8,876 nt of DNA, taken from assembly GCA_964473455.1 (NCBI GenBank), contig CAYYQX010000011.1:1-8876 (forward strand). The letters run 5' to 3'. This DNA comes from JALELF01 sp964473455 (GTDB lineage: Bacteria > Bacillota_I > Bacilli_A > RF39 > UBA660). The notes under the pieces are model-generated. The model had not been told where the DNA came from. It was given only the letters and a program-made list of their open reading frames with translations, and made no database searches. Of the stretch, positions 1 through 5,928 are shown piece after piece (within the stretch, counting starts at the first letter, position 1; each line of letters opens with the position of its first letter). The position numbers and the translations under genes are program-made.

Positions 1-9
1 TGCTATAAT
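1..9 (+). promoter_or_regulatory. Extended -10 promoter of the ABC exporter operon
   Basis: TGC-TATAAT is an extended -10 element (TATAAT at 4-9). The expected start of transcription, seven bases after the hexamer, is A16, which is the first base of the Shine-Dalgarno AGGTGA (16-21). The leader before the ATG at 26 would be only 10 nt. Any -35 box lies outside the window. The same arrangement recurs at 2871, 3363 and 5904. Confidence 0.7.
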
Positions 10-25
10 TTAAATAGGTGATAAT

Positions 26-847
26 ATGATAAAAGTAGAAAACTTTACAAAAAAATATGGAGACTTTCTAGCCGTAGATGACATTAGCTTTCACGTCAAT
101 AAAGGCGAAATAGTTGGGTTTGTAGGTAAGAACGGAGCAGGTAAATCAACAACCATTCGAACTATGGTAAATATGCTTTTTCCAACTAATGGGAAAATTA
201 CAATCAATGAATTGGATTCAATAAAAGACACCAAAGAAATAAAAGAATTTCTAAGTTATATGCCTAGTGATTCTAATTTTTATGACAACTTAAAAGTATC
301 AGAAATATTTAAGTTCTGTTTAAAGTTCTCAAACAAAGACTATAAAGAAGTAAAAGAATTATCTAAATACTTTGAATTAGATTTAAATAAAAAGATTCAT
401 GAATTAAGTACAGGAAATAGAAAGAAAGTATCTATCATTCAATCATTACTAAAAGACAATAAAGTAATAATACTAGATGAACCAACAGGTGGACTAGACC
501 CTTTAATGCAAAAGAAATTCTTTGATTTAATATTAAAAGAGAAGAAAAGGGGAGTTACAATATTTTTGTCAAGCCATAATCTAAGTGAGATAGAAAAGTA
601 CTGCGATAAAGTAATTATAATTAAAGCAGGCAAGATAGTTGAAACAGTAGATTTAAATAATAAAAATAAAGAAACAAAATATATCATAAGTTATGAAAAT
701 AATAAACATGAAAAGAAAAAATACCAGTATGATGGAGATTTAAATAAATTAATTAAAGAACTAAGTGATATTAAACTAAGTGATTTAGAAATAAGAAAAA
801 AGACTATTGAAGAAGAATTTATCTCTTATTATGAGGATGGTGAATAA
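26..847 (+). CDS. ABC transporter ATP-binding protein (ABC-2 exporter type)
   Basis: This is the cytoplasmic ATPase of an ABC-2 type exporter and would hydrolyse ATP to drive the permease encoded next (851-1663). The 273 residues show Walker A GKNGAGKST (34-42), signature LSTGN (127-131), Walker B VIILDEP (147-153), D-loop GGLD (155-158) and switch His184 in SSHNL. The Q-loop position reads YMPSDSNFYDNL (78-89), so the usual Gln is replaced by Ser/Asp, a variant I recall from BcrA-like ATPases. The last 70 or so residues are a lysine- and glutamate-rich accessory tail. The ATG at 26 follows AGGTGA by four bases. The gene ends three bases before the permease ATG, so the two are co-transcribed. 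The cargo (drug, peptide, lipid) cannot be read from the sequence. Confidence 0.93.
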   Translation: MIKVENFTKKYGDFLAVDDISFHVNKGEIVGFVGKNGAGKSTTIRTMVNMLFPTNGKITINELDSIKDTKEIKEFLSYMPSDSNFYDNLKVSEIFKFCLKFSNKDYKEVKELSKYFELDLNKKIHELSTGNRKKVSIIQSLLKDNKVIILDEPTGGLDPLMQKKFFDLILKEKKRGVTIFLSSHNLSEIEKYCDKVIIIKAGKIVETVDLNNKNKETKYIISYENNKHEKKKYQYDGDLNKLIKELSDIKLSDLEIRKKTIEEEFISYYEDGE

Positions 848-850
848 TTA

Positions 851-1663
851 ATGAAAAAAATTAATTTTAAAAACATCAAAAACATTATTAAATTAAATTT
901 AAAAATTAATAAGAATAGTATTATAGGCTGGAGTATAGCCGTATTTCTACTAATGTTTTTATATATGATACTATTTTCATCTATGAAAGACATTGCCTTA
1001 GCTAAATTAGAAGCTATGCCAAAAGAAATGCTAAAGCTTTTTAACATGGATGATCTAACCGATATGAATAACTATATTAAATACTTTGGTATGATTTTTA
1101 GTATTATGTTAATAGTAATAAGTATATACGCCGCAACCTTTAGCGCCAAATTAATATATAAAGAAGAAAACACCAAATCAATTGAATTCTTAAATTCCCT
1201 TAATGTTAACAGAAGTGAAATATATATATCTAAGTTAATAACATCCTTTATAGCTGTTACTCTAGTATTACTTAGCTGTGTATCCGCAGCCTTAATAGGT
1301 GGATTAATAAATGGTGGAGAAACATTTGTCATATATGACTTTATTAAGATAATAAAAATGAGTAGTATATCTGTATATTTCTTTATGGCAATATCTTTTC
1401 TAATATCTGGAATTACGGCTAAAATAAATCCATCATCTATCTCATCAATACTTGTTTTATTTTCATATATGATTGGTTATTTGGGCATATTGTTAGAAAA
1501 GAAATTTATCACATACTTTAGTTCTTTTGAATCATTCAGCGCTAAAGCTGTATTGAATATGACAAGTACTACTACAATATTGTTTGGAATATATTTTACC
1601 TTAATAATTATATTTATATTAATTGGCCATAGGTTTTATAAAAGAAGAGACTTTGTTATATAG
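851..1663 (+). CDS. ABC-2 family transporter permease, six TM segments
   Basis: This is the membrane half of the exporter encoded with the ATPase upstream. The 270 residues contain about six hydrophobic segments at roughly 24-43, 79-98, 129-152, 170-188, 196-215 and 243-260. A lysine-rich N terminus and a C-terminal FYKRRD are consistent with cytoplasmic ends. Between TM2 and TM3 the stretch EENTKSIEFLNSLNVNRSEI (105-124) matches the cytoplasmic coupling element of ABC-2 permeases, where 'E.kTiEfLlskPvsRseI' is typical; this is a family-level resemblance seen by eye. The ATG at 851 lies three bases after the ATPase stop, with GAGGATGGTG (833-842) upstream as a rather distant ribosome site, so translational coupling is likely. 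The stop TAG lies inside the ribosome site of the next gene, so all three genes form one operon. The substrate is unknown. Confidence 0.9.
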   Translation: MKKINFKNIKNIIKLNLKINKNSIIGWSIAVFLLMFLYMILFSSMKDIALAKLEAMPKEMLKLFNMDDLTDMNNYIKYFGMIFSIMLIVISIYAATFSAKLIYKEENTKSIEFLNSLNVNRSEIYISKLITSFIAVTLVLLSCVSAALIGGLINGGETFVIYDFIKIIKMSSISVYFFMAISFLISGITAKINPSSISSILVLFSYMIGYLGILLEKKFITYFSSFESFSAKAVLNMTSTTTILFGIYFTLIIIFILIGHRFYKRRDFVI

Positions 1664-1667
1664 GAGG
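1662..1667 (+). promoter_or_regulatory. Ribosome binding site deciding a GTG start
   Basis: AGGAGG overlaps the TAG stop of the permease (1661-1663). The nearest ATG (1670) is followed at once by TGA and cannot start a protein. The overlapping GTG at 1672, four bases after AGGAGG, opens the long downstream frame and is therefore the start. Confidence 0.75.
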
Positions 1668-1671
1668 ATAT

Positions 1672-2652
1672 GTGAGAGAGTTTATTAGGGGTGTTGAAAA
1701 GCTAATTGATCCAATAACCGTTGGCACATTACATTTTATGCAAACTTTTAATAATTTGTTGCCAAAAAATATTCAAAAAAAATTAGTAAATAAGTCTTCT
1801 AAAGTCACACCATATATGGGCTTTGTCATCGAACCATATAGTTGTTTTCTTTGCTATGAAATAGTAGATGTAGAAAGAGCTAAAAAATTAATACCAACTA
1901 ATTTTAAACTAATAAAATGTAAAATATTTGATGATGATGAACCCAAGTACTATGTAATATTTGGCTGTGTTAATGCTCGCACTAGTGCTTTTATGGGCAT
2001 GAGAGTAGAATTTTATGTAATGGCCGAAGACATTAATACAGGTTTACTAAGTTGGATAATAATAGATTATGACACTAACACTATTAGTTATGATAAAAAA
2101 AATGGATTAAGTAATTCAAACTGTTCTAACTCATTTATTACAACAGATTATGATGGGATATTGAGTGCAAATATAATAAGAAAAGATAACAGTAGAAAAC
2201 TAATATTTGAAGTAGATATAACAAAAGGAAGCTGTAAAAAACTAGATCAAAGATTATGGTTAGAAGGTAATTTATCTATTGGCTACGGAAAAGATATATC
2301 AGATGATGGAGACATATTCTCTTTAAGATTTAATCCTGAAGAAGTAGAAGCAGCCTTAGAAATACCAATAAGTGCATTTAATTTAATTCATAATGATTGG
2401 CATAAAGGATTATATAAAGAAACACCATCAAAAATAGTAATATTTCCTTATGCCCAACATTTTATATCAGACAGTCCAGGACATAAGAGTAACATAAAAA
2501 ACAAAGAAGAATTAGTAAAGGCAGTAAACAAAATAGATTTTGATAAAATAAAAGTATTTTCAACTAAATCATTTAAAGTAATGTTTTTAGTTGGTGGTTT
2601 ATTATCATTTATAGTATCCATTACGTTATTAGTATTATTGATCTTAAAATAA
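1672..2652 (+). CDS. Membrane-anchored protein, possible acetoacetate decarboxylase-like fold
   Basis: I do not recognise this 326-residue protein with certainty. It has a mostly soluble body and one clear C-terminal TM helix (about 303-325) followed by a single Lys, so it is probably a tail-anchored protein facing the cytoplasm. The segment VDVERAKKLIPTNFKL (66-81), then a beta-rich stretch with RVEFYVMAED (111-120) and GLLSWIIIDYDT (124-135), recalls the acetoacetate decarboxylase/DUF2071 type of fold, in which an early helix carries 'A..LlP..f'. I see no confident catalytic lysine, so a reaction should not be assigned. The GTG start at 1672 is forced by the ATGTGA overlap, and AGGAGG sits four bases upstream. 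It is the third gene of the ABC exporter operon and is closed by a terminator at 2660, so it may act in the same pathway as the exporter; that is inference. Confidence 0.8.
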   Translation: MREFIRGVEKLIDPITVGTLHFMQTFNNLLPKNIQKKLVNKSSKVTPYMGFVIEPYSCFLCYEIVDVERAKKLIPTNFKLIKCKIFDDDEPKYYVIFGCVNARTSAFMGMRVEFYVMAEDINTGLLSWIIIDYDTNTISYDKKNGLSNSNCSNSFITTDYDGILSANIIRKDNSRKLIFEVDITKGSCKKLDQRLWLEGNLSIGYGKDISDDGDIFSLRFNPEEVEAALEIPISAFNLIHNDWHKGLYKETPSKIVIFPYAQHFISDSPGHKSNIKNKEELVKAVNKIDFDKIKVFSTKSFKVMFLVGGLLSFIVSITLLVLLILK

Positions 2653-2659
2653 AATCTTT

Positions 2660-2685
2660 AAATCACTAAATGATTAGTGATTTTT
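2660..2685 (+). terminator. Rho-independent terminator of the ABC operon
   Basis: A 10-bp perfect stem, AAATCACTAA (2660-2669) with TTAGTGATTT (2674-2683), closes an ATGA loop. It starts eight bases after the stop codon. The U-tail is short and then interrupted by AA. Confidence 0.75.
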
Positions 2686-2750
2686 AATTTACAAAAATGT
2701 CTTGTTAGCCAATTATATATTTATACTTAAGTATTATAGAGAAGACTGAT

Positions 2751-2834
2751 ATGGAAGTGACTTTATTTAAGGTGCCATTCATTGGCCATATCACGGTGGC
2801 ATTAAATGAAACGTTAAATAAAAAGGGCAATTAA
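2751..2834 (+). pseudogene. 27-codon ORF resembling the N terminus of a UGT-type glycosyltransferase (remnant)
   Basis: ATG at 2751 opens 27 codons ending at TAA 2832-2834. The peptide reads VTLFKVPFIGHITVALNETL (3-22) and then NKKGN. This follows the pattern at the start of macrolide/UGT-type glycosyltransferases: a hydrophobic beta strand, P..GH, an L...L helix, then KGH. Here the frame stops right after that KG, inside the loop of a terminator hairpin (2820-2846). The simplest reading is an internal deletion that joined the gene's start to its terminator. It could instead be a chance small ORF or a short functional peptide. There is no clear Shine-Dalgarno (GAGAAG at 2739-2744 is the best), and upstream TATTAT (2732-2737) is only a weak -10. 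The stretch 2653-2891 holds no other gene that I can see. Confidence 0.35.
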
Positions 2835-2846
2835 TTTGCTTTTTTT
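2820..2846 (+). terminator. Hairpin terminator after the glycosyltransferase-like stub
   Basis: AAAAAGGGCAA (2820-2830) pairs with TTGCTTTTTTT (2836-2846) around a five-base loop. The central GCAA/TTGC pairs are perfect, followed by two G-U pairs and then A-U pairs that run into the U-tract. It implies that something upstream (the 2751 stub or a short RNA) is or was transcribed. Confidence 0.6.
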
Positions 2847-2870
2847 CTGTAATTCAAATAAAAGGGAATG

Positions 2871-2879
2871 TGTTATAAT
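2871..2879 (+). promoter_or_regulatory. Extended -10 promoter of the GNAT gene
   Basis: TGT-TATAAT (hexamer 2874-2879), then six bases, then AGG at 2886-2888. This is the same spacing as at 1, 3363 and 5904. The predicted RNA start is A2886, downstream of the in-frame ATG at 2868, so that ATG would not be in the message. Confidence 0.65.
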
Positions 2880-2891
2880 TTAAGTAGGAAT

Positions 2892-3335
2892 ACGAAAAAA
2901 ATAAGTATAAGAACTGCAAAAAAAGAAGATATCAATCAAATATGGGAATTAGGTAAAAATGTTGATGCTTTTGAAACATCGGAAGATACAGCAACATTTT
3001 GTCCAAAATCAATTTTAAAAAACTGCATTAATAAAAATGATGTCTTAATATTAGTGGCTGAATCAAAGGGGGATATTATAGGATTTTCATTATTAAACAT
3101 TAATGATTCACTACGCAAAGGGGAAATTGAGAACATTTTTATATTAGAGCAATTTAGAAGACAAGGATATGGTAAAGATCTATTAAAAAGAAGTATTCAA
3201 GAATTTAAAAAACGCAAAATTGAAGATATTTGTGCGTTAAGCAATTCTGTTTCTTTTTTCGCTAATTTTGGTTTTTCAAAAGGTAAACAATTTCACTGGA
3301 TGGAGTTAGCTCTTAGTAAGAGATTTAAAAAATAA
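2892..3335 (+). CDS. GNAT-family N-acetyltransferase, apparent ACG start (or start-codon mutant)
   Basis: It would transfer an acetyl group from acetyl-CoA to an amine on a small molecule or protein; the substrate is unknown. The frame reads KKISIRTAKKEDINQIWELG at its beginning, a usual GNAT first strand and helix. Motif A is ENIFILEQFRRQGYGKDLL, with RRQGYG as the acetyl-CoA loop, and motif B is NSVSFFANFGFSKGKQFHWM. From ACG the product is 147 residues, a normal GNAT length. The same frame also contains ATG 2868, but that codon overlaps the -10 box and has AGGG only one base upstream. By the promoter/Shine-Dalgarno spacing of other genes here, the start should be 2892-2894, which reads ACG instead of ATG. 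Either ACG is used weakly or the gene has lost its start. The body shows no other lesion and ends in a strong terminator. Confidence 0.75.
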   Translation, partial: TKKISIRTAKKEDINQIWELGKNVDAFETSEDTATFCPKSILKNCINKNDVLILVAESKGDIIGFSLLNINDSLRKGEIENIFILEQFRRQGYGKDLLKRSIQEFKKRKIEDICALSNSVSFFANFGFSKGKQFHWMELALSKRFKK

Positions 3336-3363
3336 AACTTAGTATAAAAATACTAAGTTTTTT
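3334..3363 (+). terminator. Rho-independent terminator after the GNAT gene
   Basis: A 12-bp perfect stem AAAACTTAGTAT (3334-3345) / ATACTAAGTTTT (3350-3361) with an AAAA loop and a T-run. It overlaps the GNAT stop codon and abuts the next promoter. The A-tract on the 5' side may allow some termination on the other strand. Confidence 0.85.
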
Positions 3364-3371
3364 GATATAAT
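3363..3371 (+). promoter_or_regulatory. Extended -10 promoter of the P-loop pseudogene
   Basis: TGA-TATAAT (hexamer 3366-3371) is followed after six bases by AGGTGA (3378-3383) and ATG 3389. Spacing from hexamer to AGG is identical to the promoters at 1, 2871 and 5904. The start signals are intact although the gene carries an early stop. Confidence 0.65.
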
Positions 3372-3388
3372 CTATATAGGTGATAATT

Positions 3389-3943
3389 ATGAATAATAAA
3401 GTAGTTTGGGTATTTGGTTGCTCTGCTGCTGGTAAAGAGACTTTTATTTAAGAAATGTTGTTAAAAATTCGTCCTGAATTAATAAAACAATTAGGATGGC
3501 AAGATAAAGAAATAGTAGTAATTAACGAAAGTATTAATTATATTAAACAATCTGAAGACGATTCAATAGGAGACAAAAGACTTGAAATTATTGATAGAGT
3601 AATTGAAGAAAACAAAAGTAGATTTAATTCTATTATTTTAATCAAAGGTCAAAATATCGATTTTGATAATGATTTAGTTAATAGATTAAAAAGTAGACTA
3701 CCAAATGTAGAATATGAAATAATATTTTTATTTAGTGATTTAGATACAATTTTTGAAAGAGCTAAGAAAAAAGCTTGGTTTACAGAAGAAGATAATAATA
3801 AAGATGAATGGTATAATCATTTGGTTGATTCGGCAAAAATAATAGATAAAGCTGAAGATATAAAAGTAATTTCAATTGATTCAACAAAAGGATTTAAAAC
3901 ATCTTCGTTTCCTGTATATGAAGTCCATGAGAACATTATATAA
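3389..3943 (+). pseudogene. P-loop kinase-like NTPase interrupted by an in-frame TAA at codon 21
   Basis: From ATG 3389, correctly placed behind AGGTGA, the first 20 codons read MNNKVVWVFGCSAAGKETFI. This is a hydrophobic beta strand and a Walker A loop, G10-x4-G15-K16-E-T, of the GKxT/S variant seen in some nucleotide and sugar-phosphate kinases. Codon 21 (3449-3451) is TAA. The frame then continues without a break: ATG 3455 is exactly 22 codons downstream and opens 162 residues (to 3943) with kinase-like alpha/beta content. These include FNSIILIKGQ, EYEIIFLFSDLDTIFERAKK (a strand followed by a helix that may carry the lid arginines) and a final IKVISIDST. A single nonsense change therefore separates the nucleotide-binding loop from the body. 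Restart at ATG 3455 would lack a good ribosome site and the P-loop. A sequencing error at 3449-3451 is the main alternative. Confidence 0.8.
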
Positions 3944-3972
3944 AACAATGAAAGACAAACTATAAAAAATAG

Positions 3973-4000
3973 TTGCAAAATATAAAAAAAGCAGTATAAT
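3973..4000 (+). promoter_or_regulatory. Promoter of the 4026-5863 operon
   Basis: TTGCAA (3973-3978), a 16-bp spacer, and TATAAT (3995-4000). Unlike the promoters at 1, 2871, 3363 and 5904 it lacks a TGN extension and has a recognisable -35. Predicted start is about 4007, giving a 19-nt leader with AGGGAGGA (4015-4022) before ATG 4026. A short inverted repeat, AACTAT (3958-3963) / ATAGTT (3969-3974), overlaps the -35, and ATAGTT recurs at 4004-4009 near the RNA start. These could be operator half-sites, but in such AT-rich DNA this is weak. Confidence 0.7.
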
Positions 4001-4025
4001 AAAATAGTTATTTCAGGGAGGATTT

Positions 4026-4529
4026 ATGAAGATATGTAGAATGTTGTACTCAAAACAACAAGTTCTAGAAGGAACACAAGGAGACGTTTTTAACAGAAAT
4101 GTAATTTCTGAAGAAAATTACTCAAATCCAGTGTTTCTGGGTTTAATCAATGTTGATGATAATGAACCAATTGTGCTTTATCGAGCAACAAATAATTTAA
4201 CAAAAATGGAACAATATGTTTTAATGGGTTTTATAGATAACGTTGAAGATCGTTCTTATACACAAATGAAATTGTATAATGGTATGGATGAAGATTTACA
4301 TTACATAGTAGGAACTGTTGGAATACTTTATGACTTTAATGTTCCTGCTGTCGATATATATGCTTTGACATATACAGAAACATGTTACCATGAATCAATT
4401 AAAGAGACAGATAAAAAAGTACTTGAGTGTTTAAATGATACTAGTAAAACATTAGAAGAAAGACTACAAACAATACAAGATATTTATAAGGGCATGCAAA
4501 AAATAATTAAACGACCAGTTCAAGTATAA
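4026..4529 (+). CDS. Unknown soluble protein, first gene of the two-TM family operon
   Basis: I do not recognise this 167-residue protein. It has no signal peptide and no TM segment, so it is probably cytoplasmic. The first two thirds look like an alternating alpha/beta domain (NPVFLGLINVDDNEPIVLYR at 35-54, then YVLMGFIDN and HYIVGTVGILYDF). The C-terminal third is a charged helix with ETDKKVLECLNDTSKTLEER and IQDIYKGMQKIIKR. It contains several Cys (CRM near the start, ETCYHE near the middle, ECLN), but not in a metal-binding arrangement I can name. ATG 4026 has an excellent ribosome site (AGGGAGGA, three bases away) and its own promoter. The next gene starts 21 bases downstream. Its role may be linked to the membrane protein at 5255; this rests on operon context alone. 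Confidence 0.8.
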   Translation: MKICRMLYSKQQVLEGTQGDVFNRNVISEENYSNPVFLGLINVDDNEPIVLYRATNNLTKMEQYVLMGFIDNVEDRSYTQMKLYNGMDEDLHYIVGTVGILYDFNVPAVDIYALTYTETCYHESIKETDKKVLECLNDTSKTLEERLQTIQDIYKGMQKIIKRPVQV

Positions 4530-4550
4530 TTAAATAATTTAGGGGGAAAT

Positions 4551-5258
4551 ATGAAAAAAAACGATGAACTAATAAAAAATTTAGCTATGTGGTATAAAGA
4601 AAATCATGGGAAGCATGTCGTTTTAACTGTTGAACAACAAATAAAATTTAAAAACCTAATCAAACAAGGCTTAGAGTACTATTTAGATATGGAAGTAACG
4701 TTTGATAAAAACAATCTTGATATTTTTTCTTTAACAACAACAGTTGAAGAAACCTCTGTTTCTATTAATTTAAGTAGTGGATTATGTTTAACAACAAAAG
4801 GCAAAAACAGCGATAAAATCAACAGTGCTTTTGCTTTAACAATTTCAAGAATATTAGACGAACCTTATGATTTTAAATATAAAGTATATCAAGAACAAAA
4901 TAAAAAAAGAACTTGCTATTTTGTTTCTGAATGGCATTTTTTGCCAAGAGAAAGACTTGAAGAATTATTACCTCACTTAGATACTAATAATCCAATTTTT
5001 GTAGCTGATTTTAATGATTGTGAAACACCAACAATAATTGAAGATGCAAAAGGAGAACTATTATCTTCAGAAACATATATAAGACTTTTTGGTACACAAA
5101 CTCCATCTGCACTATATGAAGAATATATAGTAAGACAAATCTTAAATAAAAGACCAGACATTTTGAAAGAGCAAGTATATGACTGGTTTAAAGAGTCAAA
5201 AGGCAAAACAAGGGAATTAATGAAAGGAACTGGTAAAAAGAAAGGAGTTCAACAATGA
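4551..5258 (+). CDS. Unknown soluble protein, second gene of the two-TM family operon
   Basis: I do not recognise this 235-residue protein. No membrane segment or signal peptide is visible. An N-terminal helical part (KNDELIKNLAMWYKENHGKH, then VEQQIKFKNLIKQGLEYYLD) precedes a beta-rich centre (SLTTTVEETSVSINLSSGLC) and another strand-rich part (YDFKYKVYQEQ, RTCYFVSEWHFLP). The C terminus is helical and basic, ending WFKESKGKTRELMKGTGKKK, which could bind nucleic acid or acidic lipid; that is inference only. ATG 4551 follows AGGGGG (4541-4546) by four bases. Its stop overlaps the start of the two-TM protein as ATGA (5255-5258), a strong sign of translational coupling, so the two products are probably needed together. 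Confidence 0.8.
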   Translation: MKKNDELIKNLAMWYKENHGKHVVLTVEQQIKFKNLIKQGLEYYLDMEVTFDKNNLDIFSLTTTVEETSVSINLSSGLCLTTKGKNSDKINSAFALTISRILDEPYDFKYKVYQEQNKKRTCYFVSEWHFLPRERLEELLPHLDTNNPIFVADFNDCETPTIIEDAKGELLSSETYIRLFGTQTPSALYEEYIVRQILNKRPDILKEQVYDWFKESKGKTRELMKGTGKKKGVQQ

Positions 5259-5863
5259 AAGAGTTAACATTTGAAGGAGATTTAGTTCAAGATATCAAGA
5301 CATTAAATGATGAAAAAAGCATAAAAAAAATTAAAAAGATAAGGAGATTAGTACTTGATGTAGTTCTTGGGGTTTTTGCACTAGGCCCGATCATTTCATT
5401 TCTTTTAGTACCAGGATATACAATAAATGGTGTTATAATAAATTTTATCTTAGGTGTGCTAAGTGGCACTGCAATATTTATAACTGCAGATAGTTATATA
5501 ACAAAAGTTGAACGAGAAAAAGCAGAAGCTAAAGAGCATTTAGAAGAGTTGAGAAAACAACTAGAATTTGAAAAGGTGTATGCAAACGTAAAAGAACTAC
5601 AAGCAGCAGGAATTATTCAAGAAATAGGTTCAGTAACAAGAATAAATTATCAAAACCCAGATGAGACAATGAGAAGAGGAGAAAAAGTTTTACAAACTGT
5701 TCGTTTTCGCGACGATTATTGTCAGCCTAGGACTTTAGAAAGAAAAATAGTTCTAACAGAAGGTAGTGGTAAAGCAACATCTTCCAATTGGATGCTTTAT
5801 GAACCAAAGGATAAGCCAAAGCGCCTTGCCTTGACTATAGGAACGCAAAGTCAGAGTGAATAA
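5255..5863 (+). CDS. Two-TM membrane protein, paralogue A of an unrecognised family
   Basis: The 202-residue product starts with a short cytoplasmic segment holding the family motif FEGDLVQDIKTL (6-17). A membrane hairpin follows (TM1 about 32-52, TM2 about 58-78, with Ser70-Gly71). Next comes a charged, probably coiled-coil helix and the second family motif, residues 92-120, with HLEELRKQL and YANVKELQAAGI. A variable polar C-terminal domain of about 80 residues ends the protein. Residues 1-120 align without a gap to the 7494 product, with about 35 identities by eye, and the same motifs occur in the 8196 product. ATG 5255 overlaps the preceding stop (ATGA), and AAAGGAG (5241-5247) lies seven bases upstream. 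It is the only paralogue found in an operon with other genes. Both ends are predicted cytoplasmic from flanking lysines. Function is unknown. Confidence 0.85.
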   Translation: MKELTFEGDLVQDIKTLNDEKSIKKIKKIRRLVLDVVLGVFALGPIISFLLVPGYTINGVIINFILGVLSGTAIFITADSYITKVEREKAEAKEHLEELRKQLEFEKVYANVKELQAAGIIQEIGSVTRINYQNPDETMRRGEKVLQTVRFRDDYCQPRTLERKIVLTEGSGKATSSNWMLYEPKDKPKRLALTIGTQSQSE

Positions 5864-5890
5864 AAACTAATATTTGTATTAGTTTTTTTT
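5862..5890 (+). terminator. Rho-independent terminator of the 4026-5863 operon
   Basis: An 11-bp perfect stem, AAAAACTAATA (5862-5872) with TATTAGTTTTT (5877-5887), loop TTTG, and a T-run to 5890. It overlaps the stop codon of paralogue A. Its sequence is unrelated to the terminators of paralogues B and C. Confidence 0.85.
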
Positions 5891-5903
5891 ATACAATAAG
5901 TTG

Positions 5904-5912
5904 TGTTATAAT
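5904..5912 (+). promoter_or_regulatory. Extended -10 promoter of the MBL/Rid/nucleotidyltransferase operon
   Basis: TGT-TATAAT (hexamer 5907-5912), six bases, then AGGAG (5919-5923) and ATG 5929. The predicted RNA start is A5919, the first base of the Shine-Dalgarno, giving a 10-nt leader. This is the fourth copy of the fixed promoter module. Confidence 0.7.
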
Positions 5913-5928
5913 TTTTATAGGAGAATTT

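Noticed and set aside
439..1332. Minus-strand frames opposite the ABC genes
   Set aside because: They are antisense to genes with complete family motifs, and their products look like reversed codon-bias shadows with no domain.
2653..2867. Structured regulatory RNA or riboswitch in the intergenic region
   Set aside because: A loose pairing around TGCC/GGCA (2773-2813) lies inside the 2751 ORF and matches no riboswitch class I know; the protein-coding remnant explains the sequence better.
2868..2870. ATG as start of the GNAT gene
   Set aside because: It overlaps the extended -10, precedes the predicted RNA start, and has AGGG only one base away. It remains possible only if a transcript from further upstream is used.
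3449..3451. Programmed readthrough or recoding of TAA in the P-loop gene
   Set aside because: TAA is the usual stop in this window and is the least read-through stop; no recoding hairpin or other signal is visible downstream.
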